NCBI GenBank assembly: GCA_017623505.1
Contig: JAGAOZ010000007.1
Coordinates: forward strand, 62,001-126,000
Reading direction: 5' to 3'
Length of the DNA stretch: 64,000 nt
Origin: Alistipes sp.
GTDB lineage: Bacteria; Bacteroidota; Bacteroidia; Bacteroidales; Rikenellaceae
A program made the translations under genes and the position numbers. The notes beneath the pieces are model-generated. The model searched no databases. It was not told the DNA's origin and worked only from the letters and a program-made list of their open reading frames with translations. Positions 43,799-53,055 of the stretch are shown piece after piece. Position 1 is the stretch's first letter. Each line of letters starts with the position of its first letter.

Positions 43799-45403
43799 AT
43801 GAAAAGGCTTCTTCTGGGCGACGAGGCGATAGCTTTAGCAGCCCTACACGCAGGACTGTCGGGAGTGTATGCCTATCCGGGTACTCCATCGACTGAAATC
43901 ACAGAATTCATACAACTACAACAAGCTCGCCGCAGTGAGGGTGAGCCCGTAGTGCATTGCCGCTGGGCAAGCAACGAGAAGACCGCGATGGAGGCGGCTC
44001 TCGGCATGTCATACATGGGTAAACGCGCTATGGTCTGCATGAAACATGTCGGAATGAACGTTGCCGCCGACGCCTTTGTGAACTCAGCAATGACAGGCGC
44101 AAACGGAGGATTGGTCGTAGTAGCAGCAGATGACCCATCGATGCACTCTTCGCAGAATGAGCAGGACTCACGTTTCTATGGCAAGTTTGCACTTATCCCA
44201 ACATTTGAGCCCTCGTCACAGCAAGAGGCTTACGATATGACTCGATATGCGTTCGAATTCTCGGAGCGTTTCCAGATACCTGTACTGATGCGAATAACAA
44301 CGCGTATGGCGCACTCTCGTGCCGTAGTGGAGCTTGCAGAACAAAGACTACAAAATGAGTGTTCGACACCTCAACGCCCTCGCCAATGGATTCTGCTGCC
44401 GGCGAACTCACGTATCAGGTATAACACTCTGCTTGAGGAGCAGGCTCTGTTCGAAAAGGATGCCGAAGAGTCACAGTATAACCGTCTGATTGATGGTGCG
44501 GATAAAAGTAAGGCTATCGTGGCGTGCGGCATAGCCTATAATTACTTGATGGAGAACTATCCTAAGGGATGCCCATATCCTGTGTTGAAACTATCGCAAT
44601 ATCCGTTGCCAAAGCAGCTTGTTGAACAAATAGTCGCACAAGGCGTAAAACAGATTATTGTGATGGAGGAGGGACAGCCTGTCGTGGAGGAGCAGTTGCG
44701 CGCCTTAGTGCCTTCGACAATAGATATCGCAGGTCGCTTAACAGGGCTTCTACCTCGCGCAGGAGAGCTTAACCCCGACTGCGTACGCAAGGCTCTTGGA
44801 TTGGAGGCTTTGGCGACATACGACGCTGAGCCATTGGTAGCACCTCGACCACCTGCTCTCTGCCAAGGATGCGGACATCGCGATATGTATAATGCGCTGA
44901 ACGAGGTGGCGCGTGAATACCCTTCACCACGTGTATTTGCCGACATCGGCTGCTACACACTCGGAGCGATGCCTCCATTCCGTGCAATAGATACTTGTGT
45001 GGAGATGGGAGCATCGATAACCATGGCCAAAGGTGCAGCCGAGGCGGGACAACACCCCTCGTTTGCAGTCATAGGCGACTCAACATTCACACACTCGGGA
45101 ATAACCGGGTTGCTGGATTGTGTCAATGCTAAAGCAAATGTCGTTATTGTCATCTCGGACAACCTTACAACAGGAATGACCGGAGGTCAAGACTCGGCCG
45201 GCACAGGACGATTGGAGGCTATATGCGAAGGTGTAGGCGTTGAGAAGGAGCATATACGCGTAGTGGTGCCACTACCAAAGAATATGGAGCAGATTAAACA
45301 AATACTGCGTGAAGAGATTGCTTACGAGGGCGTATCGGTAGTAATACCTCGAAGAGAGTGTATACAGACTCTCAAACGTCACGCCAAGCAGCAGAAGAAG
45401 TAA
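43799..45403 (+). CDS. iorA: Indolepyruvate ferredoxin oxidoreductase alpha subunit, no ferredoxin domain
   Basis: 534 residues from the ATG at 43799 (an in-frame TTG six bases earlier is rejected). IorA with IorB oxidatively decarboxylates aryl-pyruvates to aryl-acetyl-CoA, reducing ferredoxin. Present: the N-terminal POR-type domain (GLSGVYAYPGTPSTEI) and the C-terminal TPP domain (LCQGCGHRDMYNAL, GDSTFTHSGITGLLDCVNAK, VVIVISDN). Absent: the two [4Fe-4S] motifs that end longer IorA proteins; the chain stops just after VVIPRRECIQ. I recall that Bacteroidales copies are often this short. Electrons must then leave to an external ferredoxin. Confidence 0.9.
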   Translation: MKRLLLGDEAIALAALHAGLSGVYAYPGTPSTEITEFIQLQQARRSEGEPVVHCRWASNEKTAMEAALGMSYMGKRAMVCMKHVGMNVAADAFVNSAMTGANGGLVVVAADDPSMHSSQNEQDSRFYGKFALIPTFEPSSQQEAYDMTRYAFEFSERFQIPVLMRITTRMAHSRAVVELAEQRLQNECSTPQRPRQWILLPANSRIRYNTLLEEQALFEKDAEESQYNRLIDGADKSKAIVACGIAYNYLMENYPKGCPYPVLKLSQYPLPKQLVEQIVAQGVKQIIVMEEGQPVVEEQLRALVPSTIDIAGRLTGLLPRAGELNPDCVRKALGLEALATYDAEPLVAPRPPALCQGCGHRDMYNALNEVAREYPSPRVFADIGCYTLGAMPPFRAIDTCVEMGASITMAKGAAEAGQHPSFAVIGDSTFTHSGITGLLDCVNAKANVVIVISDNLTTGMTGGQDSAGTGRLEAICEGVGVEKEHIRVVVPLPKNMEQIKQILREEIAYEGVSVVIPRRECIQTLKRHAKQQKK

Positions 45404-45433
45404 GTGATAGAAAACCTTAAAAACCGAACAGAG

Positions 45434-46012
45434 ATGAAAAAAGATATTATATTGGCAGGAGTGGGAGGTCAAGGTATTCTCTCTATTGCTACAATCATAG
45501 GCGAAGCAGCCATAGCAGACAATCTCTATATAAAGCAGGCCGAGGTACACGGTATGAGCCAACGAGGAGGTGACGTGCAGTCAAATCTACGCCTTGCATC
45601 ATCGCCAATTGCAAGCGACCTGATTCCTAAGGGAGGAGCAGACATAATCATTTCGCTGGAGCCCATGGAGGCACTGAGATACTTGCCTTATTTGAAGCAA
45701 GATGGTTGGATTGTGACAAACTCAGTACCTTTTATAAATATTGATAACTATCCCGATACGGAGGCTCTATACGCCCGCTTAAACGCTCTTCCACAGGTAG
45801 TAATGCTCAACGTAGAACAACTCGCTAAAGAGGCCGGAGCGCCTTTACAGGCGGCAAATATGGTTTTGCTCGGAGCAGCAATACCCATGCTCGGCATCGA
45901 GGCGGAGAAGATAAAGGCGGGTGTGGAGCGTATATTCTCTCGCAAAGGTGCAGATGTGGTGGCGAAAAATCTCGCAGCACTACAAGCAGGAATAGATAAC
46001 AGCATTAAATAG
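45434..46012 (+). CDS. iorB: Indolepyruvate ferredoxin oxidoreductase beta subunit
   Basis: 192 residues from the ATG at 45434. The frame opens at a GTG (45404), but the family start is MKKDIILAGVGGQG. This is the gamma-type domain of 2-oxoacid:ferredoxin oxidoreductases, recognised by AGVGGQGILSIATIIGEAA and KQAEVHGMSQRGGDVQSNLR. It follows iorA by 30 bp and belongs to the same operon. Together they form the alpha2beta2-type enzyme. Confidence 0.93.
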   Translation: MKKDIILAGVGGQGILSIATIIGEAAIADNLYIKQAEVHGMSQRGGDVQSNLRLASSPIASDLIPKGGADIIISLEPMEALRYLPYLKQDGWIVTNSVPFINIDNYPDTEALYARLNALPQVVMLNVEQLAKEAGAPLQAANMVLLGAAIPMLGIEAEKIKAGVERIFSRKGADVVAKNLAALQAGIDNSIK

Positions 46013-46020
46013 CCAAGAGT

Positions 46021-47334
46021 ATGAATTCCCCACTAAATAAAGAGTTGGTAGATGCTATATGTATCGCCAATGGCTTGCGCAACGCCAAAGAGTTGGGCAA
46101 CACAACTATTCGTCAATTGGTGAGCGTCGTATCTGATATAGAACGTGCCACAGGCGAGCGTTACGTACGTATGGAGATGGGTGTACCAGGCTTGGAGCCA
46201 TCGAAGATAGGCATAGAAGCTGAGCAAAGGGCTATACAAACAGGTATCGCCGCAAAATATCCTGCCATTATGGGTATTGATGAACTAAAGCGCGAAGCAT
46301 CACGATTTATCAAGGCTTTTATCAATATTGACGTACCCGACAAATGTATAGTGCCAACAGTAGGCTCTATGCAGGGCGCTTTCACTGCTCTACTCGCATG
46401 TAAGCAGATGCGTGACGACAGAGATACTATTCTCTTCTTGGACCCCGGATTCCCAGTACAGAAGCAACAGTGTCAGGTAATGGAGATTCCATATCTATCG
46501 TTCGACGTTGCCGACTACCGTGACGAGAAACTTGGACCAAAGATTGAGGAGTACCTAAGGAGTGGCAAGGTGGCAGCAATGCTCTTCTCTAACCCAAACA
46601 ACCCATCGTGGATGTGTCTGAACGAGAGAGAGCTACGTACAATAGGAGAATTGGCGACAAAGTACGATGTGGTGGTAATAGAGGATTTGGCATACCTGAA
46701 TATGGACTTCCGCGAGGACCGCTCAGTACCTTTTCAGCCGCCATTCCAACCGACAGTGGCACGTTATACCGATAACTATGTGCAGTTGCTCTCGGCTTCC
46801 AAGATATTCTCATACGCCGGACAGCGTGGCGCAATAATAGCTATCAGCGAGGGGCTATTTGAGAGAGAATTTGATGGCTTTGAGCGTCGTTACGGTAATG
46901 GACACTTCGGACGTTCACTAATACATAAGATTCTATATTGTCTATCTGCAGGAGTAACTCACACCGTACAATATGCAATGACGGCAATGTTCAAGGCTGC
47001 GTCCGACGGCGAATTCAACTACATAGAATCAGTCAAAGAGTATGGTCGCAGAGCACAGCGCGTCAAGGAGATTATGCTCCGCAATGGTTTTCACATCGTC
47101 TACGACAAGGATTGCGACCAAGAGGTGGGTGACGGCTTCTTCTTTACATTCGGATATAAGGATATGACGGGTGAGATGTTAATCAACAAACTCATATACT
47201 ACGGTATAAGCGCTATTCCACTCGGTGGAACGGGAAGTGCACGCGAGGGTTTACGAGGCTGCACATCGTCAATTTCCGAGGTGCAATATGACGAGTTGGA
47301 TAAGCGTTTGAAACTTTTTAGCAGAGATTACTAA
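46021..47334 (+). CDS. PLP-dependent aminotransferase, class I/II
   Basis: 437 residues of fold-type I. The PLP-binding lysine is in LLSASKIFSYAGQRGAI, the conserved asparagine/proline in SNPNNPSWMCLNERELRTIG, the aspartate/tyrosine in VVIEDLAYLNMD and the C-terminal arginine in EGLRGCTSS. In this operon it would turn an amino acid (aromatic by inference from IorAB) into its 2-oxoacid for the oxidoreductase. It starts 8 bp after iorB and overlaps the CoA-transferase gene by one base. Confidence 0.92.
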   Translation: MNSPLNKELVDAICIANGLRNAKELGNTTIRQLVSVVSDIERATGERYVRMEMGVPGLEPSKIGIEAEQRAIQTGIAAKYPAIMGIDELKREASRFIKAFINIDVPDKCIVPTVGSMQGAFTALLACKQMRDDRDTILFLDPGFPVQKQQCQVMEIPYLSFDVADYRDEKLGPKIEEYLRSGKVAAMLFSNPNNPSWMCLNERELRTIGELATKYDVVVIEDLAYLNMDFREDRSVPFQPPFQPTVARYTDNYVQLLSASKIFSYAGQRGAIIAISEGLFEREFDGFERRYGNGHFGRSLIHKILYCLSAGVTHTVQYAMTAMFKAASDGEFNYIESVKEYGRRAQRVKEIMLRNGFHIVYDKDCDQEVGDGFFFTFGYKDMTGEMLINKLIYYGISAIPLGGTGSAREGLRGCTSSISEVQYDELDKRLKLFSRDY

Positions 47335-48635
47335 TGGCAGAGATAAAATATGTATCGGCACAAGAGGCTGTTCGACTGATAAAATCGGGCGACTCGGTCT
47401 ATATTCAGGGTTCGACATCTATACCCGAGATACTCGTTCAGGCAATGACCGACCGAGCGTCGGAACTCAGAGGTGTGAAGGTCTATTCGGCATTCGCAAT
47501 CGGTAAGCAGGATGCACCATACGCCACACGAGAGCTAATGGACTCATTTGAGACCAATAGTTTCTTCGTGGCCAACTGCGTCCGTAAAGCTATCAAAGAG
47601 GGCGTAGGACAAGCTATTCCGGCGTTCTTGGGCGAGATACCATTTCTGTTTCGAAGTGGTCAAATACCATTGGATGTTACACTGCTCAACGTTTCGGAGC
47701 CTGATGACGAGGGATACGTATCATACGGAATATCTGCCGATTTGGCATTCTCGGCTGCGGAGTGTTCCAAAACTATCATCGCCCAGGTAAACAAATATAT
47801 GCCACGTACGTTTGGCGACCCTGTGATACATGTATCGAAGATTGCAGCACTTGTACGGGGTGATGAGCCGCTTGTGGAGTTGCCAATTGCTGTTCCCAAC
47901 GAGATGGAGCGTAAGATAGGTAATTACATCGCGGCTGAAGTACCTGACGGCGCAACATTGCAGATTGGTGTAGGTGGTATACCTAATGCCGTACTCGATG
48001 CACTGCACGACCACAAACACCTGGGACTCCACACCGAAGCAATGACAGATGGCGTGGTACCACTTATCCAAAAGGGCATAATAGACAACTCGCTCAAAAA
48101 GCTCTACCCTGGGCAATCGTTAGCTTGTCTGGCATTGGGTAGTCGTCGTCTATATGATTATCTTGACAATAATCGTGATGTGGTCTTCCGTGATGTAGCA
48201 TGGACAAACGACCCCCAAAATATTCGTCAAAATCCTAAGGTGATGGCGATAAACTCCGCTTTGGAGATAGACCTTACAGGACAGATATGTGCCGACTCGA
48301 TAGGAACGACAATCTTTTCAGGTGTAGGTGGTCAGCACGACTTTATGTATGGAGGAGCACTGAGCGAAGGGGGAAAGTGTTTCATCGCACTCCCTTCGAC
48401 GACAACCAAAGGCATATCGAAGATTGTGCCGACACTAACCCCAGGAGCAGGTGTGGTAACAACACGTTTTCAAACGCAGTATGTAGCCACAGAACACGGA
48501 ATAGTATATCTGCGTAACAAAAACCTCGCTGAGCGCGCCAAAGCTCTGATTTCAATAGCCGACCCATCGGCACGCGAGATGTTGGAGCGGGCAGCTGTCG
48601 AGCGTTTCGGCATAGGATTCCTCCGCATAAAATAG
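47334..48635 (+). CDS. Acetyl-CoA hydrolase/transferase family protein
   Basis: 433 residues of the Cat1/4-hydroxybutyrate CoA-transferase family. The putative catalytic glutamate is in NSALEIDLTGQ, followed by SGVGGQHDFMYGGALSEGG and EHGIVYLRNKNLAERA. Its start codon overlaps the aminotransferase stop (TAATG). In this operon it fits moving CoA from the acyl-CoA made by IorAB to acetate or another acid, releasing the free acid and conserving the thioester energy. That substrate is inferred. The operon ends at a terminator 20 bp downstream. Confidence 0.9.
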   Translation: MAEIKYVSAQEAVRLIKSGDSVYIQGSTSIPEILVQAMTDRASELRGVKVYSAFAIGKQDAPYATRELMDSFETNSFFVANCVRKAIKEGVGQAIPAFLGEIPFLFRSGQIPLDVTLLNVSEPDDEGYVSYGISADLAFSAAECSKTIIAQVNKYMPRTFGDPVIHVSKIAALVRGDEPLVELPIAVPNEMERKIGNYIAAEVPDGATLQIGVGGIPNAVLDALHDHKHLGLHTEAMTDGVVPLIQKGIIDNSLKKLYPGQSLACLALGSRRLYDYLDNNRDVVFRDVAWTNDPQNIRQNPKVMAINSALEIDLTGQICADSIGTTIFSGVGGQHDFMYGGALSEGGKCFIALPSTTTKGISKIVPTLTPGAGVVTTRFQTQYVATEHGIVYLRNKNLAERAKALISIADPSAREMLERAAVERFGIGFLRIK

Positions 48636-48654
48636 ATAAAAGGGGGAATGATGC

Positions 48655-48685
48655 AAAAAACTCTGGCCAAGTGCCAGAGTTTTTC
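48655..48685. terminator. Bidirectional terminator between the CoA-transferase and OstA-like genes
   Basis: CTCTGGC (48661-48667) pairs with GCCAGAG (48673-48679), flanked by an A run before and a T run after, so it serves both converging genes. Confidence 0.9.
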
Positions 48686-51603
48686 TATTTCTCGCGCGAA
48701 TTACGCCACTCGACAATTTCAGGTTTGAGTTCATCCTCCCTATCGGACCACACACCGCGACGCATCAAACGTTCCTTATCACGGTCCATACGATTTACGA
48801 TACGGAATATAGGACGTTTACGAGAGTTACTTCTTTCGCGCATCGAAGGGCGTATCTCTCCATCGAAGATGGACTCCCTATCGGGTCGAAGCTCCGGCAC
48901 CCACTTAAAATTAGGTAACCTGGTAGGTTGCGATGGCGGGACAAGAGCCAGCGGATAGATAGTGAACGGAACGTCATTACGATAGGTAATACCCTTGAGT
49001 TCCTGATTCTCCAAATAGAAAGACGCCGAAGCACTCTCCAGATATATCAAATCGGTGACAATCTTGGACTCCTCACTCTCTTGTTGGAAATAAATCGTCT
49101 GAACATTACCCTCGACATCATTACGATAGATATCGTTATCGCGGAAGAATGCTATCATCTTCTTACCTGTGACTTGATTATAATAGACGGTATCTATCTC
49201 GGCAATCATAATAGGATTTTCGAGGAACTCAACACGTTCAATCTGCTGATTCTTGGTATACATATCAACCTGCGTAGCGGCAATCTGGTTGAGATTATTC
49301 CACAGCACAGGCTCGATATACATACGCATAACCGAGTCGGTACTATTTCCGACCATAGAGTCACAAACAGCCTGCGCATCGGAACGGAAGATGCGAACAT
49401 TGCGATAGGCTTTGATAAGACGATAGATAGAGTCTTGAGGCAGAGAGTCTGTAACCAAACTATCAGTCACAGGAGCCTCGTCAAACTCCTCAATCTCTTC
49501 GGTAGCGGTAGTATCTATAACAATCTCCTTGCGCAACTCATTCATCTTGATTGCATCCAGACTATCCTGCATATCAAGCTCCGAAACATCCTTACCACGA
49601 GCAACACGCTTGGCACGCTTTTGAGCACGGCGGATAGAGTCTTTCTGGTATTGGCGTAACTCATAGGCTCGCTCCTTCTCGTACTGCGCAATCATCTTGG
49701 CTTGACGCTTCTTAGCTATCGAATCAAGGAACATCTTACGCTCCTCAGCCTTCAGACGTAACGCCTCAGCCTTAGCCTCCGCCTCGCGTCGCTCAATTCG
49801 CTTCTGTAACTGAATAGGAGAAAGTATAGAGTCCGGGAACAGAGAGTCATTAACGATTGAATCCAGAGCCAACTTCATAGCAACAGAATCCAGCCGCGCA
49901 CGCTCCTCAGCAGGGATTGTATCGGTCACGACCTGTCCATCAACAATACTATCTGCTACCTGCTGCTGCTCCGCCTCCGCCTTCTTATCGCGACGTGAGC
50001 GTTTCTCACGTCGAGCCTTGCGTTTATCTTTCTTCTCAGCAACCTGCTCCTCGACCTTTACGCTATCACTCTGAGCAGCTTGCTCAACAGTAGCATCAGA
50101 GGTAGTCGCTTGGCTAAGAGTATCTACTGTCTGGACTGTGTTATCAGTTGTAGGAGCTGCTGCATTATCTCCAGATGCGTTATCCTGCTCACTTGGAGCG
50201 ACCTGCATCGTAGGAGTTATATCGCCTGATACACTCTCTGTTGCGGCCTGCTCAGCAGCCTTAGCTTGGGTAGCCTCTTGATGCTTCCGCTCAAGAATCT
50301 CTATCGCCTCAGCCTCATTCTCAGGAGTCGGAACAGCCTGCTCTGCAACGTTCGTGGCGGCATCTGCCTCAGCACCCGCTTTAGACTCTGCTTCAGCCTT
50401 AGCCTTGGCTGCCTCCTCCGCCATAGCCTTCTCACGAGCCTCAGACTCTGCCTTAGCAGCGGCTCTTGCTTGCGCCTCCTGCTCTGCCTTCAAGCGACGT
50501 TCCTCAACCATACGAATACTATCTTCGCGGGCACGGATAACCTCAGCTCGTTTATCAGCCTCACGATTACGGGTCTCCAGCCACATGGTATCGGCACGCA
50601 CGAAGACAGAATCACTCTCGATGGTATCATAGCTGATAGCGATAGGTTGCTTAGTCAAGAAAGCACGCTCATCAGCCTTCCAATACTCGCCGTAGTCACC
50701 CATAGCAACGACTTTATTCTCAAAGTCATCCATCTGGATATTACGACGTGCGGTAATGTGCTCATTGGCTCTATCGTAAATCAATGTATCACCCCAAATC
50801 TCCTGTTCCGCTGTCAAGATATAACCGTCACGGGTCACGGTATATACGTTAAGGTTTTGGTCGTATGTACCCTCCTGTGCTGAGAGATAGTCGCCGTCGA
50901 TATTCCAAATTTCGCTATTTGTAAAGAACTGCGCAAATTTAGTCTCGGTATTATAGATGACCGAATCACTCTTCAAATCGTAATCCGAGCCGTGAATCTC
51001 GACCTGATCAACACATATAATATCGTGGGTATCGGCATAATAATAACCGAAATATGACTCCAAAATATCGTTATCCTGAACCAAAACACCGCCATCGGTA
51101 TAACGACCTATCTTGGTTGCGGTATTGAAGGTAAAGTTATAGGTGTAGAGCAGTGCATCGCCATCTACAACCTTAACGATAGGTGCATATACCTCTGCAA
51201 GGCTGATATTACCGTCATAAATGGCACTATCGCCGTAGATATAGATAGAGTCCTGGTTGATGATAACTTTGCTGTAAAAGCCCCAACGAGAGTCGTTGAA
51301 GCGTACCGCACTATCGCATGAGATGACCGCTCCATTGTGGTGCGCTGCAAAATTACCTGTAAAATAGACAATACTATCCTTACCGCGATAGAATGGTCGC
51401 ACTTGGTCGGCCATAAAGTCGATTTTACGCTTCCTAACAACAGGCCTTGTCTCAGATTGTGCGACTGGCGTTACAGCCGGTGATGTCTGGGCTTGAAAGA
51501 CCGGCTGCTCACTATACGATACATGAGTAAAGTCGCTCCCTTGAGCAAAGAGCATACCGGCAAAAATAATAGAGACGATTATGACTGATAATTTCTTCTG
51601 CAC
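48685..51603 (-). CDS. OstA/LptD-N-like periplasmic protein with long charged insert
   Basis: 972 residues. The start is a GTG (51601-51603 on the plus strand); no better ATG exists before residue 17, and an in-frame stop lies just upstream. A signal peptide ends MLFAQGSDF. Residues about 60-360 form the OstA-like beta-jellyroll used in lipopolysaccharide transport (GKDSIVYFTGNFAAHHNG, DSVIYNTETKFAQFFTNS). About 370-700 is a low-complexity Ala/Glu/Lys/Gln/Arg segment with coiled-coil character. A second folded part follows at about 730-930 (MYIEPVLWNNLNQIAATQVD, FLENPIMIAEIDTVYYNQV). It is the last gene of a transcript with two PPIases. Confidence 0.88.
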   Translation of the reverse strand: MQKKLSVIIVSIIFAGMLFAQGSDFTHVSYSEQPVFQAQTSPAVTPVAQSETRPVVRKRKIDFMADQVRPFYRGKDSIVYFTGNFAAHHNGAVISCDSAVRFNDSRWGFYSKVIINQDSIYIYGDSAIYDGNISLAEVYAPIVKVVDGDALLYTYNFTFNTATKIGRYTDGGVLVQDNDILESYFGYYYADTHDIICVDQVEIHGSDYDLKSDSVIYNTETKFAQFFTNSEIWNIDGDYLSAQEGTYDQNLNVYTVTRDGYILTAEQEIWGDTLIYDRANEHITARRNIQMDDFENKVVAMGDYGEYWKADERAFLTKQPIAISYDTIESDSVFVRADTMWLETRNREADKRAEVIRAREDSIRMVEERRLKAEQEAQARAAAKAESEAREKAMAEEAAKAKAEAESKAGAEADAATNVAEQAVPTPENEAEAIEILERKHQEATQAKAAEQAATESVSGDITPTMQVAPSEQDNASGDNAAAPTTDNTVQTVDTLSQATTSDATVEQAAQSDSVKVEEQVAEKKDKRKARREKRSRRDKKAEAEQQQVADSIVDGQVVTDTIPAEERARLDSVAMKLALDSIVNDSLFPDSILSPIQLQKRIERREAEAKAEALRLKAEERKMFLDSIAKKRQAKMIAQYEKERAYELRQYQKDSIRRAQKRAKRVARGKDVSELDMQDSLDAIKMNELRKEIVIDTTATEEIEEFDEAPVTDSLVTDSLPQDSIYRLIKAYRNVRIFRSDAQAVCDSMVGNSTDSVMRMYIEPVLWNNLNQIAATQVDMYTKNQQIERVEFLENPIMIAEIDTVYYNQVTGKKMIAFFRDNDIYRNDVEGNVQTIYFQQESEESKIVTDLIYLESASASFYLENQELKGITYRNDVPFTIYPLALVPPSQPTRLPNFKWVPELRPDRESIFDGEIRPSMRERSNSRKRPIFRIVNRMDRDKERLMRRGVWSDREDELKPEIVEWRNSREK

Positions 51604-51614
51604 CTGTCAAAAAT

Positions 51615-53036
51615 TTATTTTACCCAATTAGGGAAATCAAACTCTCCATTTCTAAATTCAGGATCGATAAAGACATAGATGCCGTCAATCTTCTCCTTTA
51701 ACCACTCCCTAAAGACCTTCTCTTTCTTCTCATTCAGAGCCATCTCCTCAATGGTCAGATAGTCATCCTCAAGGGTTGCCGCATGGGTAGGAATAACCTC
51801 TAAAAGCTTGATAATCTTACTCAACTCATTACCCTTCAAGTCGGCAGTCATAAATGGATTAGAGACCTGTCCAACCTTCAAACTCGATATGGCAGCATAG
51901 TCTTGCAGGGATTTTCCATCACCGAAGCTCTCTCGGGTAAATTTCGTGTTGGAGTACTTCACGTTGGCGTAGCTTGGATTGCTCATCAAAATATCGTGAT
52001 TGGTAACCAAACCGCCATTCTGCTTAGTCATATCATCCTGCGAGTGCTGCAATGCCGCCGCCTCAAAACTAATAGAGTCCGCACGAATGACCTTAGCCAA
52101 ACTATCCAAGTAACGGTTAGGAGCCATGAGCTCTTCGTTGGTAAAGGTCGGCTTGAGCAGGATATGACGATAGTGGTAGAGATTATTCTTAGGCTCGTCA
52201 ATCAACTCAATAATATGGAATCCGTAGTCTGTCTCTACAACCTCAGATATTTGCCCCGGCTTCAACTTAGAGAGAGCATCGGCAAAAGGAGGGGTAAGCT
52301 GCTCCAGCGGACCCGGAGGATACTCTCCACCTCGCATCGCAGAACCCGGATCAACAGAGTAGGTACGCGCCAATGTGGCAAGGCTCGACTTACCCGATAT
52401 GACACGCTCACGCATCTCCAAAAGACGCTCCTTGGTACGTTGCTTAGCTGCCTCCTGCGAATCGGGATAACGAACAATATGAGCGTAGACGTACTGCTCA
52501 GGAATAAGCGGCACCTCCTCCTCAGTGAGGCCTTTGAAGTAACGTTCTACCTCGCCAGGGGTAACGATAACATCCTCAATCACATGATTCTGCATCGCTC
52601 TGGCACCCTCCTGCTCGGTGACTTTCTGACGTAGCATCTCTCGATAGTTAAAGATAGGCATGTGCTGCTTCTCCTCAAACTTAGCAATAGAGCCCTCCTC
52701 CTGAATCATTGCCTGCAAGCGTTGCTCGACAAATACACTGATATCGCCTCCAACAGAGACAGAATCCAGCAAAGACTGGTTGTAAAGCAATTTTTGACGC
52801 ATCAGAGTCTCCAGCGCCTCATTCATAGGGTCTCGGTCAGAGGTATAGCCCTCGGCTCGACGCTGCTCAACCAAAGCATCGGCGTAATCTCGCACCTCAG
52901 AGTACAAAATAGATGAACCACCGACAATGGCAACTACCCTATCAAGCATAACTTGACGCTTCTGCGCCGCAGAGAGGCTCGGAATGAGCAATGATGCCAA
53001 AAGAAATGCTCCTGCAAAAAATCTTTTTGTAAACAT
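51615..53036 (-). CDS. surA: SurA-like peptidyl-prolyl isomerase (two parvulin domains)
   Basis: About 473 residues from the ATG at 53036 (MFTKRFFAGAFLL). The frame is open to 53123, but that overlaps the upstream gene. A signal peptide is followed by the SurA N-terminal chaperone region (VVAIVGGSSILYSEVRDYAD) and two parvulin domains: about 175-275 (IPEQYVYAHIVRYPDS, EYPPGPLEQLTPPFADALSK, GFHIIELIDEPK) and about 290-390 (NLYHYRHILLKPTFTNEE). It would help fold outer-membrane proteins in the periplasm. The OstA-like gene follows by 11 bp. Confidence 0.92.
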   Translation of the reverse strand: MFTKRFFAGAFLLASLLIPSLSAAQKRQVMLDRVVAIVGGSSILYSEVRDYADALVEQRRAEGYTSDRDPMNEALETLMRQKLLYNQSLLDSVSVGGDISVFVEQRLQAMIQEEGSIAKFEEKQHMPIFNYREMLRQKVTEQEGARAMQNHVIEDVIVTPGEVERYFKGLTEEEVPLIPEQYVYAHIVRYPDSQEAAKQRTKERLLEMRERVISGKSSLATLARTYSVDPGSAMRGGEYPPGPLEQLTPPFADALSKLKPGQISEVVETDYGFHIIELIDEPKNNLYHYRHILLKPTFTNEELMAPNRYLDSLAKVIRADSISFEAAALQHSQDDMTKQNGGLVTNHDILMSNPSYANVKYSNTKFTRESFGDGKSLQDYAAISSLKVGQVSNPFMTADLKGNELSKIIKLLEVIPTHAATLEDDYLTIEEMALNEKKEKVFREWLKEKIDGIYVFIDPEFRNGEFDFPNWVK

Positions 53037-53055
53037 ATTTCGTGTTTTTATAATT

